64,000 bases of DNA, from assembly GCF_003751225.1 (NCBI RefSeq), contig NZ_RJKE01000001.1, positions 5,394,001 to 5,458,000 of the forward strand, written 5' to 3'. The notes beneath the pieces are model-generated. The model ran no database searches, had not been told where the DNA came from, and was given only the letters and a program-made list of their open reading frames with translations. The stretch comes from Actinocorallia herbida. Lineage in GTDB: Bacteria; Actinomycetota; Actinomycetes; Streptosporangiales; Streptosporangiaceae. Positions within the stretch are counted from its first letter, which is position 1. Each line of letters opens with the position of its first letter. Positions 54,220 through 63,033 of this stretch are shown here, one piece after another. Position numbers and translations under genes: made by a program.

Positions 54220-55749
54220 ATGTCCAGCCCTGTCGGCACCGTGGAATCTGGGGGCGCGGGGTTCTCCGCGCGGGAGCGGGCGCTGCCGCTCAGCCACCCG
54301 GACCGTCTCTTCATCGGCGGTCAGTGGGTGGCGCCGACGACGTCCTCGACGTTCGCGATCATCGATCCCACGACCGAGGAGCTCTACTACCGGGTCGCCG
54401 AGGCGGGCCCGGAGGACATGGCGAAGGCCATCGCCGCCGCGCGCACCGCCTTCGACCGGTCGGAATGGCCCCTGCTGGCGCCCGCCGAACGCGCCGAGTG
54501 GCTGCGCAAGATCGCCGACGGGCTGCGCCGCCGGGCCGCCGACGCGAGCCATCTGTGGACGCGCCAGGTCGGCGTCCTGCACACGATGTCGTCGGCGTCC
54601 ATCGAGCGGGTCGGCGCGCACTACGACTACTATGCCGATCTCGCCGCGGACTTCCCGTTCGAGGTTCGCCACCGGCCTTTGCAGGGCGCCTTCGGCAATG
54701 TGGTCCGCGAGCCGATCGGCGTCGTGGGCGCCATCGTCGCGTGGAACACGCCGATGTCCCTGGCCGCGTACAAGGTCGCGCCCGCGCTGCTGGCCGGCTG
54801 CACCATCGTCCTGAAGGCCCCGCCGGAAGCGCCGGGCGAGGCGTACGTGCTGGCCGAGGTCGCCGAGGAGATCGGCCTGCCCGCCGGCGTCCTCAACGTG
54901 CTCACCGCGGACCGCGAGGTCTCCGAGCAGCTCGTGCGCGACCCGCGCGTCGACAAGGTCGCCTTCACGGGTTCGAGCGGAGTCGGCCGGCGCATCGCGA
55001 GCATCTGCGGCGACCGGATGGCCCGCTACACCCTGGAGCTCGGCGGCAAGTCCCCGGCCGTCATCTTCGACGACTACGACCTGGAGACCGCGGCCAGGTC
55101 GCTCGCGGACGCCGAGTGCGTCCTCAACGGCCAGGTGTGCTCGTCGCTGACCCGGATCATCGTCAGCCGGCACCGCCACGACGAGTTCGCCGAGGCCCTC
55201 GGCGCCTTCTTCGGCTCCGTCCGCGTCGGCGACCCCTACGACCCCGCCTCCCAGCTCGGTCCGCTGGCCATGGAACGCCAGCGCGACCGCGTGGAGAGCT
55301 ACATCGCGAAGGGCCTCGCCGAGGGCGGGAAGCTCGTCACCGGCGGCGGCCGCCCCGACTTCGAGCGCGGCTTCTACATCCAGCCGACCGTCTTCTCGGG
55401 CGTCGACAACCAGGCGACGATCGCCCAGGAGGAGATCTTCGGCCCGGTGCTCAGCGTCATCCCCGCCGACGACGAGGAGCACGCGATTCAGCTGGCGAAC
55501 GAGACCGTCTTCGGCCTCAACGCGACGGTCTTCACCAACGACGTCGACCGCGCCTACCGGGCGGCCCGCCGCCTGCGCGCGGGCACGGTCGGCCACAACG
55601 GCTACCGGACCGACCCGCGGATGGGCTTCGGCGGCTTCAAGCAGTCCGGCGTCGGGCGTGAGGGCGGCCGGGACGGCCTGCTCCCCTACCTGGAGTCGAA
55701 GACGGTGATCCTGGACGAGATCCCGTCCGGGTACGAACCGCTCGTCTGA
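54220..55749 (+). CDS. Aldehyde dehydrogenase
   Basis: A 509-residue NAD(P)-dependent aldehyde dehydrogenase: GAIVAWNTPMSLAAYKVAPALLAGCTIVLK (cofactor binding), FTGSSGVG (249-256), catalytic Glu273 in LELGGKSPA and Cys307 in LNGQVCSS. Close to betaine/geranial/vanillin-type ALDHs. ATG 54220 follows GGAGG. Oxidises an aldehyde to an acid; with the SDR downstream it would convert alcohol to aldehyde to acid (inference). Followed by a hairpin, then the SDR gene 71 bases on. Confidence 0.95.
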   Translation: MSSPVGTVESGGAGFSARERALPLSHPDRLFIGGQWVAPTTSSTFAIIDPTTEELYYRVAEAGPEDMAKAIAAARTAFDRSEWPLLAPAERAEWLRKIADGLRRRAADASHLWTRQVGVLHTMSSASIERVGAHYDYYADLAADFPFEVRHRPLQGAFGNVVREPIGVVGAIVAWNTPMSLAAYKVAPALLAGCTIVLKAPPEAPGEAYVLAEVAEEIGLPAGVLNVLTADREVSEQLVRDPRVDKVAFTGSSGVGRRIASICGDRMARYTLELGGKSPAVIFDDYDLETAARSLADAECVLNGQVCSSLTRIIVSRHRHDEFAEALGAFFGSVRVGDPYDPASQLGPLAMERQRDRVESYIAKGLAEGGKLVTGGGRPDFERGFYIQPTVFSGVDNQATIAQEEIFGPVLSVIPADDEEHAIQLANETVFGLNATVFTNDVDRAYRAARRLRAGTVGHNGYRTDPRMGFGGFKQSGVGREGGRDGLLPYLESKTVILDEIPSGYEPLV

Positions 55750-55764
55750 CCTTCCCCTGATCTC

Positions 55765-55790
55765 ACCGGCCGGTCCCGGGACCGGCCGGT
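55765..55790 (+). terminator. Palindromic hairpin between ALDH and SDR genes
   Basis: Perfect 26-base palindrome with 13-base arms (ACCGGCCGGTCCC), followed by TTCT. It may attenuate or end the ALDH transcript. Confidence 0.6.
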
Positions 55791-55820
55791 TCTCCACTGA
55801 AATTTCCCAGGAGGTTCTTC

Positions 55821-56678
55821 ATGTCCGGACGCGTCGAAGGCAAGGTCGCCTTCATCACCGGCGCCGCACGGGGCCAGGGCCGCAGCCATGCCGTCCGCCT
55901 CGCTGAGGAGGGCGCGGACATCATCGCCGTCGATCTCTTCGAGGACATCAGCACCGTTCCGTACCCGCTGGCGACGAAGGACGACATGGCGGAGACGATC
56001 CGCCAGGTCGAGGCGCTCGGCCGCCGCATCCTCTTCACGAAGGGCGACGTCCGTTCGCTGCCCGAACTGCAGGCGGCCGTCGACCAGGGCGTCGCCGAGT
56101 TCGGGAAGCTCGACATCGTGATCGCCCAGGCGGGCATCCTGACGATGGGCCTGGACACCCCGCAGGCGTTCATGGACGTCGTGCAGGTCAACCTGGTCGG
56201 TGTGATCAACGCCGTCTCCGCGGCGATGCCCTACCTGCAGCCGGGCGCCTCGGTGATCCTGACGGGCTCGACCGCGGCCCTGCTCCCCGGCACCGTCGAC
56301 GCCGCCGGCGCGGGCGGCCTGGGCTACGCGCACGCCAAGCGCCACGTCGGCCGCCTCGGCCACGACCTCGCCCGCGTCTACGCCGGGCAGCAGATCCGCG
56401 TGAACGTCGTGCACCCGACGAATGTCGACACCGGCATGATGGACAACGAGTTCATGTACAACGCCTTCCGCCCCGATGTGGAGAACCCGAACCGCGAGGA
56501 CATGATCCCCGCCCTGGTGACCAAGTCCCCGATGGGCGTCCCGTGGCTGCCTGCCCGCGACGTCTCCGAGGCCGTCCTGTACTTCGCCTCGGACGAGTCC
56601 CGCTGGGTCACCGGCCAGCAGCTCAAGCTCGACGGCGGCCAGCTGGGCCCCATCTCCAACGCGGGCGTCCCCGCCTGA
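55821..56678 (+). CDS. Mycofactocin-coupled SDR oxidoreductase
   Basis: A 285-residue SDR: EGKVAFITGAARGQGRSHAVRLAEEGADIIAVDLFEDI, the hallmark N-terminus of the carveol-dehydrogenase-like, mycofactocin-associated subfamily. It has the subfamily insertion after strand 2, SVILTGSTAAL, catalytic Tyr/Lys in GYAHAKRH, and VHPTNVDTGM. Such enzymes hold NAD(H) tightly and hand electrons to mycofactocin. ATG 55821 follows AGGAGG. Likely alcohol or terpenoid dehydrogenase; works with the ALDH upstream. No mycofactocin synthesis genes in the window. Confidence 0.92.
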   Translation: MSGRVEGKVAFITGAARGQGRSHAVRLAEEGADIIAVDLFEDISTVPYPLATKDDMAETIRQVEALGRRILFTKGDVRSLPELQAAVDQGVAEFGKLDIVIAQAGILTMGLDTPQAFMDVVQVNLVGVINAVSAAMPYLQPGASVILTGSTAALLPGTVDAAGAGGLGYAHAKRHVGRLGHDLARVYAGQQIRVNVVHPTNVDTGMMDNEFMYNAFRPDVENPNREDMIPALVTKSPMGVPWLPARDVSEAVLYFASDESRWVTGQQLKLDGGQLGPISNAGVPA

Positions 56679-56701
56679 CCCGGGCGTTCCCCGTCTGTGA
56701 C

Positions 56702-56735
56702 CGGCGGCCGTCGTGCGCGAGCGCGACGGCCGCCG
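56702..56735 (+). terminator. Terminator of the SDR gene
   Basis: Arms CGGCGGCCGTCG (56702-56713) and CGACGGCCGCCG (56724-56735), perfect, followed by TTT; 23 bases after the stop. Confidence 0.8.
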
Positions 56736-56825
56736 TTTCGGCTTTCCACGGCCGCCGCGCCCTCCGGCGAGCGCCCCGGATGGCCGGCCCTCGCCGTGTC
56801 CGCCCGTGCGCAAGCCCGGCTCACC

Positions 56826-56880
56826 GAAGGTGACCGCGCCGACGAAGATCCCGGCGAAGACTTCCGCGTGGTGGCTGCGC
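56826..56880 (-). pseudogene. Possible scrap of a pntB-like gene
   Basis: Minus-strand frame reading AEVFAGIFVGAVTFGEPG, which resembles the membrane segment E-V-F-x-G-x-F-V-G-A-V-T-F of NAD(P) transhydrogenase beta subunit. That segment should lie just right of the window in the real pntB copy. Only about 15 residues match, so it could be chance. The remaining bases of 56736-56980 show nothing. Confidence 0.35.
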
Positions 56881-56980
56881 GGCAGCGAGCCTTCGCCCGC
56901 ACCGGCCGACGCCCGAGCGACCACCGCACGGCCTTCCGCCGCACCCCGGACTGACGGCGTCCCGCCCGGCGGCCGGTGGA

Positions 56981-57631
56981 TCAGGAGGACTGCCGGGCGC
57001 GGAAGGCCGCGACGCGGGCCTCGCCGAGGGCGGCCATCGCCTCGGTGAGGAGGTCCATCTCGGCGTCGGTGGTGCGGCCCGGGTCGGTGTGGACGGCGAT
57101 GAAGGCGCCGTCGAAGGACGAGACGCCGAAGCCGGACAGGGCGTCGGCGACGGCTTCGGCGGCGTCCGCGCCGTCGGGGGCGAACGCCGACTTGATCATG
57201 TCGTGCATGTGCACGAGGCCCTCGATCCGCACCTCGGTGACGATCCGGGCGACCTCGGGGGCCTCCTCGCTGAGCCGCAGGAGGATGAACAGCCGCAGGA
57301 ACTCCTCGCGCGAGGTGAAGACCCGGCCGGTGCGGCGCAGGTACCAGCCGAGCCGCTCCCGCGAGGTGCCCCCGGGCGGGAGTTCGGCGTGGCCGCGCGC
57401 CAGGTCGTCGAAGAAGCCGCGCGCGCCGCGTTCCATGACCGCGGCGAGCAGGCCCGCCTTGGAGTCGAAGTGGTGGTAGATCGCGCTCTTCGGCAGCCCG
57501 GTCTCCCGGCCGAGGTCGGCGAGGCTGGTGGCGGCGTATCCCCGGGTGGACATCATCCGGGAGGCCGCGTCGAGGATCTCCTCCCGCGAGCGGCGGCCCC
57601 GCTTGTTCAGGGCGTATTTGGGGATCTCCAC
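56981..57631 (-). CDS. TetR-family regulator of the aromatic operon
   Basis: A 216-residue regulator with KRGRRSREEILDAASRMM, HTH TSLADLGRETGLPKSAIYHHFDSKAGLL (about 36-63), and a ligand domain of the TetR_C-33-like sort (EEFLRLFILLRLSEEAPEVA). GTG 57631 is the start. Divergent from the catabolic operon, with a perfect operator-like inverted repeat between; expected to repress it until an aromatic pathway ligand binds. Confidence 0.92.
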   Translation of the reverse strand: MEIPKYALNKRGRRSREEILDAASRMMSTRGYAATSLADLGRETGLPKSAIYHHFDSKAGLLAAVMERGARGFFDDLARGHAELPPGGTSRERLGWYLRRTGRVFTSREEFLRLFILLRLSEEAPEVARIVTEVRIEGLVHMHDMIKSAFAPDGADAAEAVADALSGFGVSSFDGAFIAVHTDPGRTTDAEMDLLTEAMAALGEARVAAFRARQSS

Positions 57632-57651
57632 GGCCGAAGTCTAACGGGGGC

Positions 57652-57681
57652 TTGACAAGGGCCGTTCCAGCGACGTTAGCT
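57652..57681 (+). promoter_or_regulatory. Promoter of the aromatic operon
   Basis: TTGACA (57652-57657, consensus -35), 18-base spacer, TTAGCT (57676-57681). Confidence 0.6.
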
Positions 57682-57691
57682 GTGCCGCACA

Positions 57692-57721
57692 AGTTTTGTA
57701 CCGGTCGTTCAGTACAAAACT
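57692..57721. promoter_or_regulatory. Operator of the aromatic operon
   Basis: Perfect inverted repeat AGTTTTGTAC (57692-57701) / GTACAAAACT (57712-57721) with a 10-base spacer, right behind the predicted transcription start. A bound TetR dimer would block elongation. Confidence 0.85.
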
Positions 57722-57753
57722 CCGCTCCGCCACCCCATGAGAGCAGTACGCAC

Positions 57754-59283
57754 ATGACCGAGCACTTCGACGCGGAAATCGCGATCATCGGATACGGGCC
57801 GAGCGGCGTCGTCGCCGCCAACGCCCTCGGCGCCCACGGCGTCTCGGCGATCGCCTTCGAACGCGACCGCGACATCCACCCCCGGGCCCGCGCCGTGACC
57901 GTCAACGACTGGACGATGCGGATCTTCCAGGCCCTCGGCATGGACGAGATCCTGAAGAAGGACATGGACCCCATGCGCGCCCTGCGCTGGATCACCTACG
58001 ACGGGGAGGTCCTGCTCGGCGTCGGGTTCCCGCCCTCGACCCTGGGCGGCGGCACCCGCTTCTACAGCATCTACCAGCCGGTCATGGAGGCCGCCCTGCG
58101 CGCCTGCGCCGAGCGGTTCGCCGACCGGATCGAGGTCCGCTACGGCGCGGAGGTCGTCGCCCTCGCCCAGGACGCGACCGGCGTCACCGTCACCTCCCGC
58201 GACACCGCGACGGGTGCCGAGACCTCGGTCCGGGTCCGGTACGCCCTGGCCTGCGACGGCGGCAGCAGCCCCACCCGCGCCCTGGTCGGCGCCCGGCTGG
58301 AGGGCGGCACCCTCGACACCACCTGGCTCGTCGTGGACTGCCGCGTCAAGCGCTGGTGGCCGGACCGGAACCTGCTCACCTTCTGGTGCGACCCCGACCG
58401 CCCCGTCGTCGACATCGCCCTGGCGCGCGGCAACCACCGCTGGGAGCTGCCGCTGCGCCCCGAGGAGACGCCCGCCGACTTCCCCACCTCCGCCGAGGTG
58501 TGGCCGCTGCTGAAGAACCTCGGGATCACCGAGGACGACGTGGAGATCCACCAGCACGCCTTCTACAAGCACCACTCGCGGATGGTCGACCGCTGGCGCA
58601 CCGGCCGGGTCTTCCTCGTCGGGGACGCGGCCCACCTCATGGCCCCCTGGGCCGGCTCGGGCATGCAGTCCGGGATGCGCGACGCCCACGACATCTCCTG
58701 GAAGCTCGCCCGGGTGCTGCGCGGCGACCTGCCCGAGGCGTTCCTCGACACCTACGAGGCCGAGCGCCGCCCGAACGTCGCGGGGTTCATCGAGATGTCG
58801 GAGGAGCTCGGCCGGATCGTGCGGCTGGAGGGCGACGGGGCCGCTCAGCCCGCGCCGCCCGAGGGCGAGGACGCCCCCGAGCCCCCGCTCATCCAGCCGC
58901 CCGTCCTCACCGCGGGCTGGCTGCGCGGCCCGCTCGGCGACGGCGTCGTCGGCCGGATGCTGCCCCAGCCCGCCGCCGCCGACCCGCGCGGCCGGGTCGC
59001 GCCGCTCGACGACCTCCTCGGCGACGGCTTCGTCCTGCTCGGCGACGACGTGGACCCCCGCGAGCTGCTCGACCCGGCCGAACGCGCCGGATGGGACGCG
59101 CTCGGCGCCCGCTACCTCGCCGTCCGCCCGGTCGGCAAGGGCACCGAGACCGAGGCGGAGATCGTCGACCTCGACGGCGTCCTCGGCGCGTGGCTGCGCG
59201 GCTTCGGCGTCCGCGCCGTCGCCGTGCGCCCCGACCGGTTCGTCGCGGCCTGCGACCTGCACGGCCTCGCCGTCCCCGCCTGA
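57754..59283 (+). CDS. MhpA-like FAD-dependent aromatic hydroxylase
   Basis: A 509-residue class A flavoprotein monooxygenase. GYGPSG FAD motif (13-18), ACDGGSSPTRALVGARLEGG (DG motif), VFLVGDAAHLMAPWAGSGMQSGMRDAHDISWKLA (GD motif), C-terminal thioredoxin-like domain. Closest to 3-(3-hydroxyphenyl)propionate hydroxylases: inserts an OH next to an existing phenolic OH with NAD(P)H and oxygen, giving a catechol. First gene of the operon; ATG 57754, weak GAGAG Shine-Dalgarno. Confidence 0.93.
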   Translation: MTEHFDAEIAIIGYGPSGVVAANALGAHGVSAIAFERDRDIHPRARAVTVNDWTMRIFQALGMDEILKKDMDPMRALRWITYDGEVLLGVGFPPSTLGGGTRFYSIYQPVMEAALRACAERFADRIEVRYGAEVVALAQDATGVTVTSRDTATGAETSVRVRYALACDGGSSPTRALVGARLEGGTLDTTWLVVDCRVKRWWPDRNLLTFWCDPDRPVVDIALARGNHRWELPLRPEETPADFPTSAEVWPLLKNLGITEDDVEIHQHAFYKHHSRMVDRWRTGRVFLVGDAAHLMAPWAGSGMQSGMRDAHDISWKLARVLRGDLPEAFLDTYEAERRPNVAGFIEMSEELGRIVRLEGDGAAQPAPPEGEDAPEPPLIQPPVLTAGWLRGPLGDGVVGRMLPQPAAADPRGRVAPLDDLLGDGFVLLGDDVDPRELLDPAERAGWDALGARYLAVRPVGKGTETEAEIVDLDGVLGAWLRGFGVRAVAVRPDRFVAACDLHGLAVPA

Positions 59284-59318
59284 CACCCTCGCACCCACCC
59301 CGCAGAAAGGAACGTTCC

Positions 59319-60224
59319 ATGACCCGCGTGAACGAACTCGCCTACGTCGTCTACGAGGTCGCCGACCTCGCCGACTGGGAGCGGTTCGCCGTCGACCTGC
59401 TCGGCATGCAGATCGGCGAGCGCACCGCGGACTCCCTGACCCTCCGCATGGACGCCAAGGCCCACCGCTGGATCTGCGAGCGCGGCCCCGCCGACGACCT
59501 CGCCGCCAGCGGCTACGCGGTCGCCGGCGCCGCCGCCCTCGACACGCTCGTCGCCCGGCTCCGCGCGGCGGGCGTCACCGTCGCCGAGGGCGACGCCGCG
59601 CTGGCCGCCGCCCGCAAGGTCGAGCGGATCGCCGTCACCGCCGACCCGCTGGGCAACCGGATCGAACTCGTCGTCGGCCTCGCCGACGCCCCCGCGCCGT
59701 TCGCGTCGGAGCGGTTGCTCGGCGGGTTCGTGACCGGGCGGGGCGGCGCGGGCCACGTCGTCCTCACCGAGCAGGAGGCCGAGCGCGCGGACCTCCTCGC
59801 CTTCTACACCGACCTGCTCGGCTTCGCCGTCAGCGACTTCATCGACGAGGAGATCCAGCCCGGCATCGTCGCCAGCGTGGTGTTCCTGCACTGCAACGAG
59901 CGCCACCACTCGCTCGCCTTCGCCGGGATGCCGTTCCCCAAGCGGATCCACCACTTCATGGTCGAGGCCGCGAACATGCTCGACGTCGGCCGCGCCTACG
60001 ACCGGTGCATGGACGCCGGGCAGCGGTTCGAGATGACGCTCGGGATGCACCCCAACGACCGGATGTTCAGCTTCTACGTCCGCACGCCGTCCGGGTTCAA
60101 CGTCGAGTTCGGCTGGGGCGGGCTCGTCATCGACGAGGCCACCTGGAAGGTCCAGCACTTCGACGAGCTCAGCTCCTGGGGCCACCGGCCGCCGGAGGTC
60201 GTGAGCGCGCTGCTCCAGGCCTGA
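59319..60224 (+). CDS. Extradiol (meta-cleavage) dioxygenase, BphC/HsaC-like
   Basis: A 301-residue two-domain VOC enzyme. The N-terminal domain has lost metal residues, as usual. The catalytic domain holds His146 (GHVVL), FLHCNERHHSLA, His211/212 (RIHHFMVEA) and Glu263 (FNVEFGWGG), the 2-His-1-carboxylate iron site, plus the conserved HPNDRMFSFYVRTPSG block. Opens the catechol ring beside the two hydroxyls with oxygen. ATG 59319 after AGAAAGGAA, 35 bases behind the hydroxylase. Confidence 0.93.
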   Translation: MTRVNELAYVVYEVADLADWERFAVDLLGMQIGERTADSLTLRMDAKAHRWICERGPADDLAASGYAVAGAAALDTLVARLRAAGVTVAEGDAALAAARKVERIAVTADPLGNRIELVVGLADAPAPFASERLLGGFVTGRGGAGHVVLTEQEAERADLLAFYTDLLGFAVSDFIDEEIQPGIVASVVFLHCNERHHSLAFAGMPFPKRIHHFMVEAANMLDVGRAYDRCMDAGQRFEMTLGMHPNDRMFSFYVRTPSGFNVEFGWGGLVIDEATWKVQHFDELSSWGHRPPEVVSALLQA

Positions 60225-60255
60225 CGCCCCGCCCGACCCACGAAAGGAATCCCCG

Positions 60256-61101
60256 ATGGCACTCACCAAGGCCGACGCGGCCCGCACCGTCCAGACCCGC
60301 GACTGGAAGCTGCGCTACTACGAGGCGGGCTCCGGCCACCCCGTGATCCTGCTGCACGGCAGCGGGCCGGGCGCGACCGGCTGGAGCAACTTCTCCGGCA
60401 ACATCGAATCCCTCGCCGAGCACTTCCACGTGTACGCCGTCGACATGCCCGGCTGGGGCGACTCCGACGCCTGCACCGTCGACCGGCTCGACCACGTCGA
60501 CGCCGCGATCCAGTTCATGGACGCGCTCGGCATCGACCGGGCCGCGTTCGTCGGCAACTCCATGGGCGGGCAGACGTCGCTGCGGCTCGCCGTCCAGCAC
60601 CCGGACCGGATCTCGCACCTGGTCACCATGGGCCCGCCGGTCACCATGGCGCCGAAGCTGTTCGGGCCGGGCGACGGGCCTTCGGAGGGACTGAAGGTCC
60701 TCATCCAGGCGTATCTGGACGCGAGCCCGGAGAACATGCGGCGGCTCGTCGAGATCATGGTCTACGACAAGGCGCGCTTCGCCACCCCGGAGCTGTGCGC
60801 CGCCCGGTCGGAGGCCGCCCTCGCCCGTCCCGACCACCTCGCCAACTACGTGGCCGGGCTGCCCCACGGCGCGCCCGTCCCGACGTGGGTGCGGCCCGAG
60901 GACCTGCCCGGGATCAAGGCGCCCTCCCTGTTCGTCCACGGCCGCGACGACCGCGTCGTGTCCTTCGAGCACTCGCTGGCCCTCGTCGCGAACGTCCCCG
61001 ACTCCCGGCTCGTGCTGCTCAACCGCTGCGGCCACTGGGCGATGATCGAGCACGCCGAGGAGTTCAACCGGCTGGTCATCGACTTCGTCCGCAACACCTG
61101 A
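60256..61101 (+). CDS. Meta-cleavage C-C hydrolase (MhpC/BphD/HsaD-like)
   Basis: A 281-residue alpha/beta hydrolase: oxyanion HGSGPGATGWSNF (34-46), nucleophile Ser102 in GNSMGG, Asp231 in HGRDDRVV, His260 in CGHWAMIEH. Cleaves the vinylogous 1,5-diketone made by the extradiol dioxygenase, releasing a carboxylic acid and 2-hydroxypentadienoate or analogue. ATG 60256 after AAAGGAA; 31 bases behind the dioxygenase. Confidence 0.94.
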   Translation: MALTKADAARTVQTRDWKLRYYEAGSGHPVILLHGSGPGATGWSNFSGNIESLAEHFHVYAVDMPGWGDSDACTVDRLDHVDAAIQFMDALGIDRAAFVGNSMGGQTSLRLAVQHPDRISHLVTMGPPVTMAPKLFGPGDGPSEGLKVLIQAYLDASPENMRRLVEIMVYDKARFATPELCAARSEAALARPDHLANYVAGLPHGAPVPTWVRPEDLPGIKAPSLFVHGRDDRVVSFEHSLALVANVPDSRLVLLNRCGHWAMIEHAEEFNRLVIDFVRNT

Positions 61102-61123
61102 CCTCCCCGAAAGGAAACGACCG

Positions 61124-62875
61124 GTGACCACCCCTTCCGCCGCGGCCGAGACCGAGGTACTCATCGTCGGCGCGGGCCCGGCCGGCGCGTCCGCCGCCGC
61201 CCTGCTCGCCTCCTACGGTGTCTCGTGCATCGTCGTCAACAAGTACCCGGGCGTGTCCAACACGCCGCGGGCGCACATCACCAACCAGCGCGCGATGGAG
61301 GTGCTGCGCGACCTCGGGCTCGAGGACAAGGCGGCCGCCGCCGCGACGCCCCAGCGCCTCATGGGCGAGCACGTGTACGCCACCAGCCTCGCGGGCCGCG
61401 AGTTCGGCAGGCTGCGCACCTGGTACACCCACCCGCACTTCCAGGCCGAGCACGACCTGGCCAGCCCCTGCTCCCTGTGCGACCTGCCGCAGGACCTGCT
61501 GGAGCCGATCCTGATCAACGCCGCGGCCTCCCGGGGCGCGTCGGTCCGCTTCAACACCGAGCTCGTCGACTTCGTCCAGGACGCCGACGGCGTCACCGCG
61601 CTCGTCGCCGACAAGGTCACCGGCGCGGAGTACGGCATCCGCAGCAAGTACCTGATCGGCGCGGACGGCGGCAACTCGCTGGTCATGGAGAAGCTGGGCC
61701 TGCCCCTGGTAGGCGAGATGGGCGGCGGCGGCTCCGTCAACATCGTGTTCGAGGCCGACCTCACCCGGCTGGTCGAGCACCGTCCGGGTGACATGTACTG
61801 GTTCCTCCAGTCCGGCGCGGGCCATGACGGGCTCGGCATCGGCGTCCTGCGCATGGTCCGGCCGTGGGACCGGTGGATCGGCGTGTGGGGGTACGACGAG
61901 GCCGAAGGACGTCCCGAGCTCACCGAGGACGACGCCGTCGCGATCGCGCACCGGCTCATCGGGGACGACACGGTCCCGGTGAAGATCGAGTCGGTGTCCA
62001 TCTGGTCGATCAACCACGTGTACGCCACCGACAACATGAAGGGCCGGGTGTTCTGCGCGGGCGACGCCGTGCACCGGCACCCGCCGATGAACGGGCTCGG
62101 CTCGAACACCTCCATCCAGGACGGTTACAACCTGTGCTGGAAGCTCGCCCTCGTCCTGCGCGGGCAGGCCGGTCCGGAACTGCTGGAGACCTACCGGGCC
62201 GAACGCGTCCCGGTCGCGGAGCAGATCGTGAAGCGCGCGGGCACGAGCAACGCGCTCATCCCGGGGCTCTTCCAGGCGCTCGACCTGCCCGCCGCGCCCG
62301 ACGAGCACACGATGGCGCGCGCCGTCGCCGGTCTTGAGGAGGCCACCCCGGAGGGCACCGGGCGGCGCCGCGCGTTCGAGAAGGCGATGCACGCGACCCT
62401 CATCGGCTTCAACGCGCACGGTGTGGAGACCAACCAGCGCTACCGGTCGAGCGCGATCCTCGACGAGGGCGCGGCCGAGCCGCCCGCGCCGCGCGACGAG
62501 GAGGTCTACCACCACGCCTCGACGCACCCGGGCCGCCACCTCCCGCACGTCTGGCTGACCAGGGACCAGCGCCGCGTCGCGCTGTTCGACCTGTGCGGCA
62601 AGGGCGGCTTCACCCTGCTGACGGGCCCGCGCGGCGCGGCCTGGCAGGAGGCCGCGGCCAAGGCCGCCGCCGTCCTCGGCGTCCCCGTCCGTGTCCGCAC
62701 GATCGGCCTGGGCTGCGACTACGAGGACTCCTACGGCGACTACGGAGCGGTCTGCGGTGTCGAGGAGGACGGCGCCCTGCTCGTCCGCCCCGACCACATG
62801 ATCGCCTGGCGGGCCGCGACCTCCGCCGGGGCCGCCGGCCTCGGCTCCGCCCTCTCCGGCCTCCTGTCCCGCTGA
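61124..62875 (+). CDS. Second FAD aromatic hydroxylase (PheA/TfdB-like)
   Basis: A 583-residue flavoprotein monooxygenase: GAGPAG (16-21), TPRAHITNQRAMEVLRDLGL, LIGADGGNSLVMEKLGLPL, VFCAGDAVHRHPPMNGLGSNTSIQDGYNLCWKLA, C-terminal thioredoxin-fold tail. Resembles phenol/2,4-dichlorophenol monooxygenases rather than MhpA. It may hydroxylate the phenolic substrate to the catechol, so the operon has two entry hydroxylases of different specificity, or two successive hydroxylations. GTG 61124 after AAAGGAAA; last gene, followed by two hairpins. Confidence 0.93.
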   Translation: MTTPSAAAETEVLIVGAGPAGASAAALLASYGVSCIVVNKYPGVSNTPRAHITNQRAMEVLRDLGLEDKAAAAATPQRLMGEHVYATSLAGREFGRLRTWYTHPHFQAEHDLASPCSLCDLPQDLLEPILINAAASRGASVRFNTELVDFVQDADGVTALVADKVTGAEYGIRSKYLIGADGGNSLVMEKLGLPLVGEMGGGGSVNIVFEADLTRLVEHRPGDMYWFLQSGAGHDGLGIGVLRMVRPWDRWIGVWGYDEAEGRPELTEDDAVAIAHRLIGDDTVPVKIESVSIWSINHVYATDNMKGRVFCAGDAVHRHPPMNGLGSNTSIQDGYNLCWKLALVLRGQAGPELLETYRAERVPVAEQIVKRAGTSNALIPGLFQALDLPAAPDEHTMARAVAGLEEATPEGTGRRRAFEKAMHATLIGFNAHGVETNQRYRSSAILDEGAAEPPAPRDEEVYHHASTHPGRHLPHVWLTRDQRRVALFDLCGKGGFTLLTGPRGAAWQEAAAKAAAVLGVPVRVRTIGLGCDYEDSYGDYGAVCGVEEDGALLVRPDHMIAWRAATSAGAAGLGSALSGLLSR

Positions 62876-62879
62876 CCCC

Positions 62880-62911
62880 TTCCTTGCGGCCCGGCCCCGG
62901 GCCGCAAGGAA
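62880..62911 (+). terminator. Terminator 1 of the aromatic operon
   Basis: Perfect 15-base arms TTCCTTGCGGCCCGG (62880-62894) and complement (62897-62911), 2-base centre, 4 bases after the stop. Confidence 0.85.
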
Positions 62912-62981
62912 CCCCTGCCCGGGGTGTTGACCTGCCGGCTGTCGAGTGTTCAGCCCGGCACCCATCCGCGACCCGTGTGGT

Positions 62982-63013
62982 GAGGTGCTCCTCCCAGCGC
63001 TGGGAGGAGCACC
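62982..63013. terminator. Bidirectional terminator before pntB
   Basis: Perfect 32-base palindrome (16-base arms AGGTGCTCCTCCCAGC) between the convergent operon and pntB ends. Confidence 0.85.
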
Positions 63014-63033
63014 TGTCCGTTGCCAGGCCGGGG

